Source: Deltaproteobacteria bacterium
GTDB lineage: Bacteria; Myxococcota; Kuafuiibacteriia; Kuafuiibacteriales; Kuafuiibacteriaceae
Reading direction: 5' to 3'
Assembly (NCBI GenBank): GCA_016703535.1
Contig: JADJBV010000001.1
Location: forward strand, 2,780,001-2,844,000
Length of the DNA stretch: 64,000 nucleotides
The position numbers were made by a program, and so were the translations under genes. Within the stretch, counting starts at the first letter, position 1; every line of letters starts with the position of its first letter. Below are positions 8,141 through 16,100 of the stretch, piece after piece. The notes beneath the pieces were generated by a model, which saw only the letters and a program-made list of their open reading frames with translations, ran no database searches and was not told where the DNA came from.

Positions 8141-9844
8141 TCACTCCTTTTGCGGCCGGCGTTGGGCCAAGCGGCGCGCCAAGACCTGGGCACCATCCTC
8201 GGGAACCACCCCTTCGATCAAGCTCGGACCCGAGCCCCCGAAGGCCTCGTCGAGGGCGGCCTCGAAGGCGGCGGGGGCCTCGACCCGGTGATAACGCAGG
8301 CCAAACAGCTGGGCGGCCGGGCCGAAGGACCGTCCGTGGGGCGTGATGAAGTGGGGGGCAAGTTGGGGCCAGGCCGAGGTCCGGGCGATCGGGAGTTGAT
8401 CGAAGATGTGCCCGCCGTTGTTGTTGAGCACCACCACCACCGTCGGGGCCGGGCGGTGGAGCAAGCCCAGGCTCGTCAGATCGTGGAGCAGGCTGACGTC
8501 GCCGAGCAACAACAGGTAAGGCCGTGGATCGAGGGAGGCCGCCCCCGCCGTGCCCGCCACCAGGCCGTCGATGCCGCTGACCCCCCGCTGACTCAAGGCC
8601 AACAAAGGGGACTTGCGCCCGGGCAAGAGATCCAGGTGACGGACCGCCAAGGAGTTGCCCAACACCCAAACGGCCTCGGCGGGGGCCCGGGCCAAGAGGG
8701 CTTCGACCATCCCGAGTTCGGAGGGTGCACCTTCCTTCAGCTCCGCCGACAAGGCCTGGGCCGCCTCCACTTCGGCCTCGGCCCAACGATCGAAGAAGGT
8801 GGACGAAAGACGCGGCCGCTCCAGCTGCCCCAGGACCTGGCCCGGGTTGGCGGCGATCAACAAGGTGGCGTCCTGCTGGGGATCCGAGTGGCCGTGTTGC
8901 TTCACCACCACCCGCTGGGGCCGGGACCGGGCCAACATCTTGGCGTAGGCGGTCGAGGTCGGCGGAGCTCCCAACTCCACCACCAGATCCGGATCCAGGT
9001 CCAAACGCTCTACTGAATGGACGATATTCAGTAGATGGCCCACCTGACGAGCCCGGTGTTGGCTGGTGGACTCCGCGTAAGTGACCAGGCCGCCGCCCTC
9101 CAGCAGCCGGAGCAGCTCGGGGCGATCCTGGGCGGCCCCGATCGGTTGGGGCCCCAGGGCCAAGAGGGGCCGGGTGGCCTTCCTCAAAAGTTGGCTTAGC
9201 TCGGCGACGGCCTTCGGATCCGGCGCGACCACCCCAGCTTGGTAGCGGGTCAAGGGGCGGGCCCGGATCGCCGCCACCTCGGCCGCCAACCCGGGGCCCG
9301 GCTCCACCGGCTCGAGGGGTTTGTCGGCCCGGGCGTTGAGGTGCACCGGCCCCGGGGTCGGCCCTTGGCTGAGGGCCACCGCTTGCACCGCCACCCGACG
9401 CAGGCCCAAAAACGCCGTCGGGCTGGGGTCCGGCCCGCCGAGCTCGAAGTGCCCGCGCACGTGGTGCCCAAAGAGGTGGCTTTGATCCAGGGTCTGGGGG
9501 GCCCCGCAGCCGATCAGCCCGAAGGGTCGATCGGCGGTCAACACCAACAGCGGCAAGTGGGCGGCCTCAGCCTCGAGCAAAGCCGGAAAATAGTGGGCCC
9601 CCGCGGTCCCCGAGGTGCAAAGCAAGAGGCTGGGACGGCCGGTGATCCGGGCCTGGCCGAGGGCAAAAAAGGCCGCCGCCCGTTCGTCGATGACGTCGTG
9701 GATGATCAGGCCTTCATGGACCGCCGCGGCGACAAAAGGTGTGGAGCGAGAGCCAGGGCTGAGCACCAGCTGGGAGACGCCGGCCTCCTTGAGGCTCCCG
9801 AGCAGCAGGCGACTCCACGCCGTCAGCAGGCCCGGGTCGTTCAC
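8141..9844 (-). CDS. menD: SEPHCHC synthase (2-succinyl-5-enolpyruvyl-6-hydroxy-3-cyclohexene-1-carboxylate synthase)
   Basis: A 567-residue thiamine-diphosphate enzyme. The N-terminal domain has LVLSPGSRSTPFVAAA, the catalytic-Glu region IDERAAAFFALG and LLCTSGTAGAHYFPA. The C-terminal domain has GVSGIDGLVAGTAGAA and LLGDVSLLHDLTSL, followed by VVLNNNGGHIFDQLP, the cofactor-binding GD...NN motif. It adds the succinic semialdehyde unit from 2-oxoglutarate to isochorismate. The GTG at 9844 overlaps the menF stop (GTGA). An inverted repeat lies inside the coding region at 9010-9034. Confidence 0.95.
   Translation of the reverse strand: MNDPGLLTAWSRLLLGSLKEAGVSQLVLSPGSRSTPFVAAAVHEGLIIHDVIDERAAAFFALGQARITGRPSLLLCTSGTAGAHYFPALLEAEAAHLPLLVLTADRPFGLIGCGAPQTLDQSHLFGHHVRGHFELGGPDPSPTAFLGLRRVAVQAVALSQGPTPGPVHLNARADKPLEPVEPGPGLAAEVAAIRARPLTRYQAGVVAPDPKAVAELSQLLRKATRPLLALGPQPIGAAQDRPELLRLLEGGGLVTYAESTSQHRARQVGHLLNIVHSVERLDLDPDLVVELGAPPTSTAYAKMLARSRPQRVVVKQHGHSDPQQDATLLIAANPGQVLGQLERPRLSSTFFDRWAEAEVEAAQALSAELKEGAPSELGMVEALLARAPAEAVWVLGNSLAVRHLDLLPGRKSPLLALSQRGVSGIDGLVAGTAGAASLDPRPYLLLLGDVSLLHDLTSLGLLHRPAPTVVVVLNNNGGHIFDQLPIARTSAWPQLAPHFITPHGRSFGPAAQLFGLRYHRVEAPAAFEAALDEAFGGSGPSLIEGVVPEDGAQVLARRLAQRRPQKE
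9010..9034. promoter_or_regulatory. Perfect 9-bp inverted repeat inside menD
   Basis: CTACTGAAT at 9010-9018 and ATTCAGTAG at 9026-9034 are exact reverse complements separated by 7 bp. The segment is markedly AT-richer than its coding surroundings. It could be a protein-binding site, an RNA hairpin in the operon transcript, or chance. It shares the TTCA/TGAA core of the operators in front of the operon but has a different spacing. Confidence 0.4.
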
Positions 9845-11166
9845 CCGCCGGCTCCCAGGGCCTCGAGCATGGTCCGGGCCTTCCATTCCGTCTCCTGCCA
9901 CTCCGCTTCGGGCGTCGAGGCCGCCACCAACCCCACGCCCACGTGGCAGTCCGCTTCACGCCCTTTGATGGTGGCCGCCCGCAACGCCACGTAGAGTTCA
10001 CCTTGCCCCCGGGCGTCGAACCACCCGACGGATCCGGCGTAGCGACCTCGAGGCCGCCCCTCGGCCGCGGCGATGGCCCGAAGTGCCGCCAAGAGGGGCG
10101 CCCCCGCCACCGCGGGCGTCGGTTGGAGCCGATCGGCCAAGGCCAAGAGGTGCAGCGGGGAAGAGAGTTCGGCGTGGATCGGCGTGTAGAGGTGAAGCAC
10201 GTTCTTCAGCGCCAAGATCTCGGGGGACGCCGGCGCCCGTCCCGAGGCACCCAGGGCCTGGAGTTGAGCCAACACGTGTTCGACCACCACCGCGTGTTCG
10301 GCCCGATCCTTGGGGCTGCTGAGGAGCTGGGCCGGATCGGCGTCGTGGGCCGCGGTGCCGGCCAGGGCCATGGTGCTCAGCTGTTGACCTCGGCGCAGCA
10401 CCAGGTGCTCCGGGGTCGCGCCCAAAAACCACTCACCTCGGCGGCGAAAGCCAAAGGTGGCGCCGGTGGCCGGCGGCGGCGGCAAACGCACCAACACCGC
10501 CAAACCGTCGATCGGATCTTGGGCCTGAACCCGAACGTCTCGGCTCAGCACCACCTTCTGGAGCTCGCCGTTCGCCATCCTTTGGGTCAACTCGGCCACC
10601 GACCGCAAAAATGGCCCCGGATCCGCCGCTCGAGTTTGGGTGTGAGGCGCCGGCAAGGGCGGCCGAGATCCGGTGAAGGTGCTCCAGATCCGCTCCAGCT
10701 CAGCCTGGAGACGATCACCCTCCCCGCCCCGGACCGCAACGCTCAACCGGGCGCCCCGGGCGGTCCGCTCATATCGCCAACGGGGCAACACGAAGTCGGC
10801 CGAATCCGCCGCGTCGGCCTCGAAGCCGAGGGATCCGTAGAGGCGCGGCCGAGGGGGTGATGAGCCGGGCAAAGACGAGACCAGGGCCTCCCGCAACCAA
10901 CGCCCCGCCTCGTCGGCCAGGCGTTCACCGCGGCCCGGGCCACTTGCGACCCACCGCCGAACGACGCCCACACCGGCACTTTCACCTTCCGAGGTGGCCA
11001 AATAATGGCCCTCTTCTTCGGGCAAAGCCGCCAAGAGGCGCCAGGCTTCGGTGGCGGGCGCCGGCCAAGAATACAAAAAGAGCGGGGCGTCTCGTCGCGG
11101 CGTCGCCAACGCCTCGGCCAAGGCCAACTTCGGCGAAAAGTCCTCCGGACCGATCACGCTCAGCAT
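9841..11166 (-). CDS. menF: Isochorismate synthase
   Basis: A 441-residue chorismate-utilising enzyme. The C-terminal catalytic domain shows LQKVVLSRDVRVQ, GATFGFRRRGEWFLGATPEHLVLR, a KDRAEHAVVVEHV segment, the LHLYTPIHAEL block and GRYAGSVGWFDARGQGELYVALR, ending with VGVGLVAASTPEAEWQETEWK. It converts chorismate to isochorismate, the committed step of the o-succinylbenzoate menaquinone route. The N-terminal 150 residues are poorly conserved, as usual. It is 37 bp downstream of menG and its stop overlaps the menD start. Confidence 0.93.
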   Translation of the reverse strand: MLSVIGPEDFSPKLALAEALATPRRDAPLFLYSWPAPATEAWRLLAALPEEEGHYLATSEGESAGVGVVRRWVASGPGRGERLADEAGRWLREALVSSLPGSSPPRPRLYGSLGFEADAADSADFVLPRWRYERTARGARLSVAVRGGEGDRLQAELERIWSTFTGSRPPLPAPHTQTRAADPGPFLRSVAELTQRMANGELQKVVLSRDVRVQAQDPIDGLAVLVRLPPPPATGATFGFRRRGEWFLGATPEHLVLRRGQQLSTMALAGTAAHDADPAQLLSSPKDRAEHAVVVEHVLAQLQALGASGRAPASPEILALKNVLHLYTPIHAELSSPLHLLALADRLQPTPAVAGAPLLAALRAIAAAEGRPRGRYAGSVGWFDARGQGELYVALRAATIKGREADCHVGVGLVAASTPEAEWQETEWKARTMLEALGAGG

Positions 11167-11203
11167 GGCGACGTCCTCCGCGGCCGACCTGGGTCGCGCC
11201 GGC

Positions 11204-11914
11204 TCAGCTCTTTTGGGCGACGTAGAGGTGGCAGGCGCCGAAGGTCATCGGCTCCACCAGCTGCACGTTCAGGCCCGCGGCTTCGATCATCTTCTTGAAC
11301 TCTTCGGCCGGCGGAAAAGCGGCGATGGAGCTCCGCAAATATCGGTAGGCGTCGCCCCCGGACAACAAGGCGCCCACCGTCGGCACCACGGTGCTGACGT
11401 GGAGTTGGGCCAACTTGCCGAGCAGTCCTTGTTTCGGCTCTGAAAGCTCCAGCACCGCTAGGCGACCGCCCCGCTTCAACACCCGCTCGATCTCCTTGAG
11501 GGCCTTCAAGCGATCGGGGACGTTGCGGATCCCGAAGGCGATGGTGACCCGATCGAAGTGACCGTCGGGGAATTGGAGGGTTTGGGCGTCACCTTCGACC
11601 AGGTTGACCCGAGCCTGTAGGCCGACCTTGGCCACTTTTTGTCGGCCGATCGCCAACATCTCGACCGAGGGATCCAGGCCGACGACCTCCACCTCCAATT
11701 TTTCGGCCAGCTCGATCGCCAGATCGGCGGTGCCGGTGGCCAGGTCCAAGACCCGGTGGCCGGGCAACAGCTGGAGGGCCTCCACGGTGCGACGCCGCCA
11801 GCCCCGATCCAGGCCGAAGGAGTTGATGCGGTTGAGCAGGTCGTAGCGGGGCGCGATGGTGTCGAACATCGACCCCGAGCCGTCGGCCTTCTTGGTTTCG
11901 ATCTCGACGTTCAT
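11204..11914 (-). CDS. ubiE: Demethylmenaquinone methyltransferase
   Basis: A 236-residue SAM-dependent methyltransferase. It has the UbiE/MenG N-terminal signature MFDTIAPRYDLLNRINSFG, SAM motif I VLDLATGTADLAIELA, and the family motif DRVTIAFGIRNVPD. It methylates demethylmenaquinone in the last step of the pathway; it could also act on ubiquinone precursors, but the men context argues for menaquinone (MenG activity). Its ATG overlaps the stop of the HMG-CoA reductase gene (ATGA). Confidence 0.95.
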   Translation of the reverse strand: MNVEIETKKADGSGSMFDTIAPRYDLLNRINSFGLDRGWRRRTVEALQLLPGHRVLDLATGTADLAIELAEKLEVEVVGLDPSVEMLAIGRQKVAKVGLQARVNLVEGDAQTLQFPDGHFDRVTIAFGIRNVPDRLKALKEIERVLKRGGRLAVLELSEPKQGLLGKLAQLHVSTVVPTVGALLSGGDAYRYLRSSIAAFPPAEEFKKMIEAAGLNVQLVEPMTFGACHLYVAQKS

Positions 11915-13107
11915 CGCCCGATCTCCTCGAGGGCCCGGGCCGCTTCGGCCTCGGCCTTCCGGTTGTGGAGCCGCATGTGCCCCCGTTGGATGCCCTCACC
12001 GGCCAGAGCCTTGAGCGCCGCCAGGTTGCAGGCCAAGCCCGCGGCGGCCATCACGACTGCAAGTTCTCTTGCATCTTCGACCCCGAGCAACTCGAAGGCC
12101 GCCCGCACCCCTTGGTGCACCTGGGTCGAGCCGCCGACGGTGGCCACCGCCAAGGGGAGTTCGATGCGCCCGAGGAGCCCGTCTTCGGTCCGGCTCCAGG
12201 TGGCGATCGGCCGATAGGTCCCGTGGAGGGCCGCGAAGGCGTGGGCCCCGGCCTCGATGGAGCGCCAGTCTTGACCCAAGGCCAAGGCGACCGCGTCGAT
12301 GCCGTTCATCACGCCCTTGTTGTGGGTGACCGCTCGGAACACGTCCTTTTCGGCGAAGCGAGAGGCCCGGGCGATGCCGTCGGCCAACTCTTCCCCGCCG
12401 AGGGCCTCGGCGCTGACCCGAGCTTCACAACGGACCAACCGCCGCAGCGGCAAGTTCGAGAGGATCCGGAGGCCGATCTGCCCGCCGACCAAGCGGCAGA
12501 TCTCGGGCGCCACGTGTTCGGCCACCTGATCGACCAGGTTGGCGCCCATCGCGTGGCCCACGTCCACGTAGTAGTGGACCACCAAAAGCCCACTTTCGAC
12601 GTCGACCACCCGGACCTCCAGGTCCCGACAGCCGCCACCTCGGGACACCATCCGCGGGATCGCCTCGTTGCCCAGGGCCAAAAGCGCCTCTTTGTGGGAC
12701 TCCAAGCGAACCTTGGCGGCGATCGGATCCGGCACCTCGTCGAGCTGCACCTGAGCGGTCATCACCGCCGGATCGGCCTCACCGACAAAACCGCCGCAGA
12801 TCCGCACCAAACGCGCCGCGTTGGAGGCAGCGGCCACGATCGAAGGTTCTTCGACCGCCATCGGCACCAGACGATCCCGGTTGTTGATCCGGAAGTTGAG
12901 GCCCATCGACAACGGCAGGGCCTGACAGGCGATGACGTTTTCGCTCATCTTGTCGACCACCGACAGGGCGACCTGACCGCCGCCCTGCAAGTGGGCCAAG
13001 GACTCGGGCGACAAGCCCCGGCCCTCAGCCACCAGGTTGAGCCGCTCGCCGATCGAACGCTTGTGAAAGCCGGAGATCCGCGAGGTGGGGTGTTGATTGT
13101 CGTTCAT
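11911..13107 (-). CDS. mvaA: Hydroxymethylglutaryl-CoA reductase, class II
   Basis: A 398-residue soluble protein with the class II HMG-CoA reductase layout: SGFHKRSIGERL at the N-terminus, the catalytic Glu in MAVEEPSIVAAASNAA, the nucleotide-binding DVGHAMGANLVDQ, the Lys/Asn block THNKGVMNGIDAVALA, the LHGTYRPI segment and the C-terminal His motif GHMRLHNRK. Class II enzymes were defined as mevalonate-degrading, but many bacterial ones work biosynthetically. Location between DAHP synthase and menG suggests it makes mevalonate for the isoprenoid tail. No other mevalonate gene is in the window. It overlaps both neighbours by ATGA. Confidence 0.93.
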   Translation of the reverse strand: MNDNQHPTSRISGFHKRSIGERLNLVAEGRGLSPESLAHLQGGGQVALSVVDKMSENVIACQALPLSMGLNFRINNRDRLVPMAVEEPSIVAAASNAARLVRICGGFVGEADPAVMTAQVQLDEVPDPIAAKVRLESHKEALLALGNEAIPRMVSRGGGCRDLEVRVVDVESGLLVVHYYVDVGHAMGANLVDQVAEHVAPEICRLVGGQIGLRILSNLPLRRLVRCEARVSAEALGGEELADGIARASRFAEKDVFRAVTHNKGVMNGIDAVALALGQDWRSIEAGAHAFAALHGTYRPIATWSRTEDGLLGRIELPLAVATVGGSTQVHQGVRAAFELLGVEDARELAVVMAAAGLACNLAALKALAGEGIQRGHMRLHNRKAEAEAARALEEIGR

Positions 13108-14090
13108 GCCTTGCTCCCGGCCGAAAGCGCATCGAGGCCCTTGAGGATCTGCTCCAGCTGCTCCGGCAACACCGCCTGGGGCCCGTCCGACAAGGCGTGT
13201 CCCGGCGCGTCGTGGGTCTCGATCATCACCCCGTGGGCCCCGACCGCCACCGCCGCCCGAGCCAGAGGGCCGACCAGATCTCTGCGCCCGGCCGCGTGGG
13301 AGGGATCGACCACCACCGGCTGACCCAGCCCCGCCAGGATCGCCACCGCCGACAGATCGAGCAGGTTGCGAGTGCTGGGATCAAAGCTGCGGATGCCCCG
13401 CTCACAGAAGACCACCGCCGGCGCGCCGTGGAGCAAGAGGTATTCGCCGGCGCCCATCCACTCCTCCACCGTCGCGGCCATGCCACGCTTGAGGAAGATC
13501 GGCTTTTTGGCGCCGGCCACGTGCTTGAGCAGCGCGTAGTTGTGCATGTTGCGAGAGCCGATCTGGATCAGATCGGCGAACTCGGCCACCAGGTCCCGCT
13601 CCTCCGAACCCATCAGTTCGGTGACCAGGGCCATGCCGTTTTCGGCGGCGGCCTTCTTCATCCACTTCAGCGCCGGCTCACCGTGGCCCTGAAAGGCGTA
13701 AGGTGAGGTCCGGGGCTTGAAGGCGCCGCCGCGCAAGAACTTGACGCCGTAGCCCCGCAACTTGGCGGCCAAGCGGCGGACGTGGTCCTCGGACTCGACG
13801 CTGCAGGGGCCCGCGAAGTAGGCGGTGGGTTGACCGACGCCGATCTTGTGGGCGCCGACCTCCACCACCTTGGCCTGTTGATCGACCCGGGGGTGGGTGC
13901 TGGCGCGGACGGTGACCAGCTCGACGCCGGGCAAGGCCTGCACCACCTCGATCGGGACCTGGGCCGAGTGAGACTCGACCCGAAACTGGACCCGACCTTG
14001 GCCGACCAGCTCTTCGACCCACAGGCCGTGGTCGATCAAAGCGCGCTTCACCTCAGAGGGGTTGGCCGTGGAGTTGAGAGTGATGATCAC
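13104..14090 (-). CDS. aroF: 3-Deoxy-7-phosphoheptulonate (DAHP) synthase, type I-beta
   Basis: A 328-residue protein: an N-terminal ACT/ferredoxin-like regulatory domain of about 70 residues, then a TIM barrel with FAGPCSVES, RGGAFKPRTSPYAFQG, LIQIGSRNMHNYALL, FLKRGMAATVEEWMGAGEY and PVVVDPSHAAGRR. It condenses phosphoenolpyruvate and erythrose 4-phosphate, committing carbon to chorismate, the substrate of MenF. The domain architecture resembles Thermotoga/Bacillus-type enzymes, which are often feedback-inhibited. The GTG start is supported by an AAGGAGGA sequence just upstream. It lies 11 bp after the polyprenyl synthase gene. Confidence 0.94.
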   Translation of the reverse strand: MIITLNSTANPSEVKRALIDHGLWVEELVGQGRVQFRVESHSAQVPIEVVQALPGVELVTVRASTHPRVDQQAKVVEVGAHKIGVGQPTAYFAGPCSVESEDHVRRLAAKLRGYGVKFLRGGAFKPRTSPYAFQGHGEPALKWMKKAAAENGMALVTELMGSEERDLVAEFADLIQIGSRNMHNYALLKHVAGAKKPIFLKRGMAATVEEWMGAGEYLLLHGAPAVVFCERGIRSFDPSTRNLLDLSAVAILAGLGQPVVVDPSHAAGRRDLVGPLARAAVAVGAHGVMIETHDAPGHALSDGPQAVLPEQLEQILKGLDALSAGSKA

Positions 14091-14101
14091 GACGTCCTCC
14101 T

Positions 14102-15169
14102 TCAGGCCCGACGGTGGACCGCGGCCTCGGCGACTTGCAGCAACGCAGCCCGGGCTGGCCCGTCTGGGACCGCGGCCAAGGCGGCTCGCGCTTCGGCCAC
14201 GTGTTGTTCGGCCAAGCGGGTGGTCGCCGGTAGGGCGCCACTTTCGTTCAACGCTCGCTGAATTCGCGCCCCCAGGCCGGCGGGCAACGGCTCTTCTTCC
14301 CGGGCCAAGGCCTCTTGGACCATGCCGTGCAGATCGGGATCCCGCTCCAGGCCGACCAACAAGGGATAGGTCAACTTGCCCTCCCGCAGATCGGTGAAGA
14401 GGGCCTTGCCGGTGGACTCGGTCTCACCCGAAAGATCCAGGGCGTCGTCGATCAGCTGAAAAGCCAGGCCGAGGTGACGACCGTAGGCCTCGAGGGCCCG
14501 GGTTTCGTTGGTGCCGAGGCCACCCGCCCGAGCGCCGGCCGCCATCGCGTACCGGAACAGGCTGGCGGTCTTCTTTTCGATGATCTGAAAATAGGCCCCG
14601 GGATCGGCGACCAACTTGCCGCGACGCTCCAGCTGGATGGCCTCGCCGGCGATCATCTCGTCGATGGTGGTCAGCAGGGACTCGAGGAGCCCGGGGACGC
14701 CGGCCCGCACCACCCGCCGCAGGGCCTCGACCAGCAGCCAATCGCCCGCGTAGACGCTGGCCGCGTTGCCGTAGAGCATCCGGGAGGTCGGCGCACCCCG
14801 GCGCAGCGCCCCTTGATCGATCACGTCGTCGTGCAGCAGCGTCGCGTTGTGGACCAGCTCCACCGCCACCGCCAGCTCCAAGGCCGGCCGGCCGAAGCCC
14901 GTGCCCACCTTGGCGGCCAAGGCCACACACAAAGGCCGCAGCCGCTTGCCGCCCCGAACCAAGAGGTGGCTGGCCGAAAGCCCGACCAGATCTTCGGAGC
15001 GCGGCAGGTGGGCCAACTCGCCCTCGACCGCCGCCAGATCGGCGCCGGCGTAGCTCGCCAACGCACTCAAGGTGGCCGCCAAGTCGTCCAGGCCCCGTTT
15101 CTCCAGGACCCCACTCAGCCGGCCCAGGACGCCGTCTTTGGGTCGCGTCTCGCCGTGGGCACTCACCAT
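14102..15169 (-). CDS. Long-chain polyprenyl diphosphate synthase
   Basis: A 355-residue trans-isoprenyl diphosphate synthase. GGKRLRP binds the allylic substrate; LLHDDVID is the first Asp-rich motif and FQLIDDALD the second. Placement at the head of the men operon indicates that it makes the menaquinone side chain; chain length cannot be read with confidence. The ATG at 15169 follows AAGGAGAGCGAGCAA. It is the first gene of the ten-gene array, and its 5' leader contains one of the two 18-bp palindromes shared with the divergent regulator. Confidence 0.92.
   Translation of the reverse strand: MVSAHGETRPKDGVLGRLSGVLEKRGLDDLAATLSALASYAGADLAAVEGELAHLPRSEDLVGLSASHLLVRGGKRLRPLCVALAAKVGTGFGRPALELAVAVELVHNATLLHDDVIDQGALRRGAPTSRMLYGNAASVYAGDWLLVEALRRVVRAGVPGLLESLLTTIDEMIAGEAIQLERRGKLVADPGAYFQIIEKKTASLFRYAMAAGARAGGLGTNETRALEAYGRHLGLAFQLIDDALDLSGETESTGKALFTDLREGKLTYPLLVGLERDPDLHGMVQEALAREEEPLPAGLGARIQRALNESGALPATTRLAEQHVAEARAALAAVPDGPARAALLQVAEAAVHRRA
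14246..14263. promoter_or_regulatory. Weak third copy of the GTTCAA-type palindrome
   Basis: GTTCAACGCTCGCTGAAT lies inside the polyprenyl synthase gene and differs by one half-site base from the GTTCA-N8-TGAAC pattern seen twice in the upstream intergenic region. Being inside codons for QRALNE it may be coincidental; an internal operator is the alternative. Confidence 0.25.
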
Positions 15170-15191
15170 TTGCTCGCTCTCCTTACGCGTC

Positions 15192-15209
15192 GTTCAACAC
15201 GCGCTGAAC
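15192..15209. promoter_or_regulatory. Putative operator 1, next to the polyprenyl synthase start
   Basis: GTTCAACACGCGCTGAAC has half-sites GTTCA and TGAAC separated by 8 bp. It sits directly before the ribosome binding site of the minus-strand operon. The same half-sites at the same 18-bp span recur at 15296-15313. Winged-helix dimers of the MarR/GbsR class bind palindromes of about this size, and such a regulator is encoded next door, so autoregulation plus operon control is inferred. Confidence 0.6.
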
Positions 15210-15293
15210 TGCTGCCGCTTCCATGCCCGAGGCGGCACCGCCCCGGAAGCCCAAAATTCGTCTACTGCGGGCACTCTGCCCTTTCCCGGCGAG

Positions 15294-15315
15294 TTGTTCA
15301 ATAGTCATTGAACAA
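15294..15315. promoter_or_regulatory. Putative operator 2, in front of the GbsR-like gene
   Basis: TTGTTCAAT and ATTGAACAA are perfect 9-bp inverted arms around AGTC. The inner 18 bp, GTTCAATAGTCATTGAAC, has the same GTTCAA-N7-TGAAC form as operator 1. It lies 35 bp before the regulator start and about 90 bp from operator 1, so it may overlap one or both divergent promoters. No convincing -35/-10 pair could be fixed. Confidence 0.65.
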
Positions 15316-15349
15316 TTGCATCCCCGGCCCAGACGTGTAGAGTGGCGGG

Positions 15350-15937
15350 GTGAGCGTCGCCCCCCGCGAGAAGGCCCGTCCCGAGGGTGATCGCCTGGCC
15401 CAGCGGGTCCTGTCGGTCTGTGACGCGGTCGGCGACTACATCGAAGCCTGGGGGTTCCGCTCCATCCACGGCCGGGTCTGGACCTTACTCGCCCTCTCTC
15501 GGGGCCCGGTCGCTCAGGCCGACATCGCCGATCGGCTCGGGGTCAGCCGCTCCCTGGTCCACCTGGCGGTGACCGAACTGACTCAATATGGCTTGGTCCG
15601 GGCCACCAGCGCCGCCCGCAACGCCCCCATCGAAGCCAACCTGGACGTCTGGCCCACCATCACCGACGTGATCCGGGGCCGGGAGTGGATGTTGATCGAG
15701 CGGGCCCGGGTCGCGTTGGAGGCCGCCTTGGCCGAAGCCGAGTTTTTGGGCGAAGAGTCACCGTATGACCCAGAACGGATCAGGCTGCTCTTGGCGATGA
15801 CCGGCTTGGCCCAGTCGGTGTTGCGCACCGTGTTGGCGGTGCCCATCCCTCGCTCCCTCGAGGCCTTTGCCAAGTGGGTACGGAGGGCTTCCAAGACCAT
15901 CAACAAGCTGGAAGACACCCTCGCCCTGTTGAGCTGA
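15350..15937 (+). CDS. GbsR/MarR-type winged-helix transcriptional regulator
   Basis: A 195-residue protein with a GTG start. The winged helix is visible as GRVWTLLALSRGPVAQADIADRLGVSRSLVHLAVTELTQYGLV, typical of the GbsR-like branch of MarR regulators; the C-terminal half is helical and would form the dimer or ligand region. It is divergent from the ten-gene quinone/haem operon, and the 180-bp intergenic region holds two similar palindromes. It therefore probably controls itself and the operon. Its ligand is unknown; a quinone, isoprenoid or redox signal is conceivable but only inference. Confidence 0.82.
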   Translation: MSVAPREKARPEGDRLAQRVLSVCDAVGDYIEAWGFRSIHGRVWTLLALSRGPVAQADIADRLGVSRSLVHLAVTELTQYGLVRATSAARNAPIEANLDVWPTITDVIRGREWMLIERARVALEAALAEAEFLGEESPYDPERIRLLLAMTGLAQSVLRTVLAVPIPRSLEAFAKWVRRASKTINKLEDTLALLS

Positions 15938-16060
15938 ACGTCGATCCGGCGAAGTTTGTCTCAACCTGGTTCGGCCCCGGGTCCCAATCTACGCCACTGG
16001 TAACATTCGGCCCTTGACCGCGATCCACTCGTAGCCAAAGCCGCCGATGGCTCTCCCCAA

Positions 16061-16085
16061 GTGTTCTTCCCCTTCGGAGGAACAC
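16061..16085 (+). promoter_or_regulatory. Leader hairpin before the redox operon
   Basis: GTGTTCTTCC at 16061-16070 pairs with GGAGGAACAC at 16076-16085 around the loop CCTTC, with one G-U pair. No T-run follows, so it is not an intrinsic terminator. It ends 15 bp before the peroxidase start and may affect translation or stability of the operon messenger. Confidence 0.4.
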
Positions 16086-16100
16086 GAAGAGGGAGACGAC

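Noticed and set aside
16047..16100. Upstream ATG as start of the peroxidase gene
   Set aside because: It would add 18 charged residues before the lipoprotein signal; GTG 16101 has a better ribosome binding site and gives a normal signal peptide.
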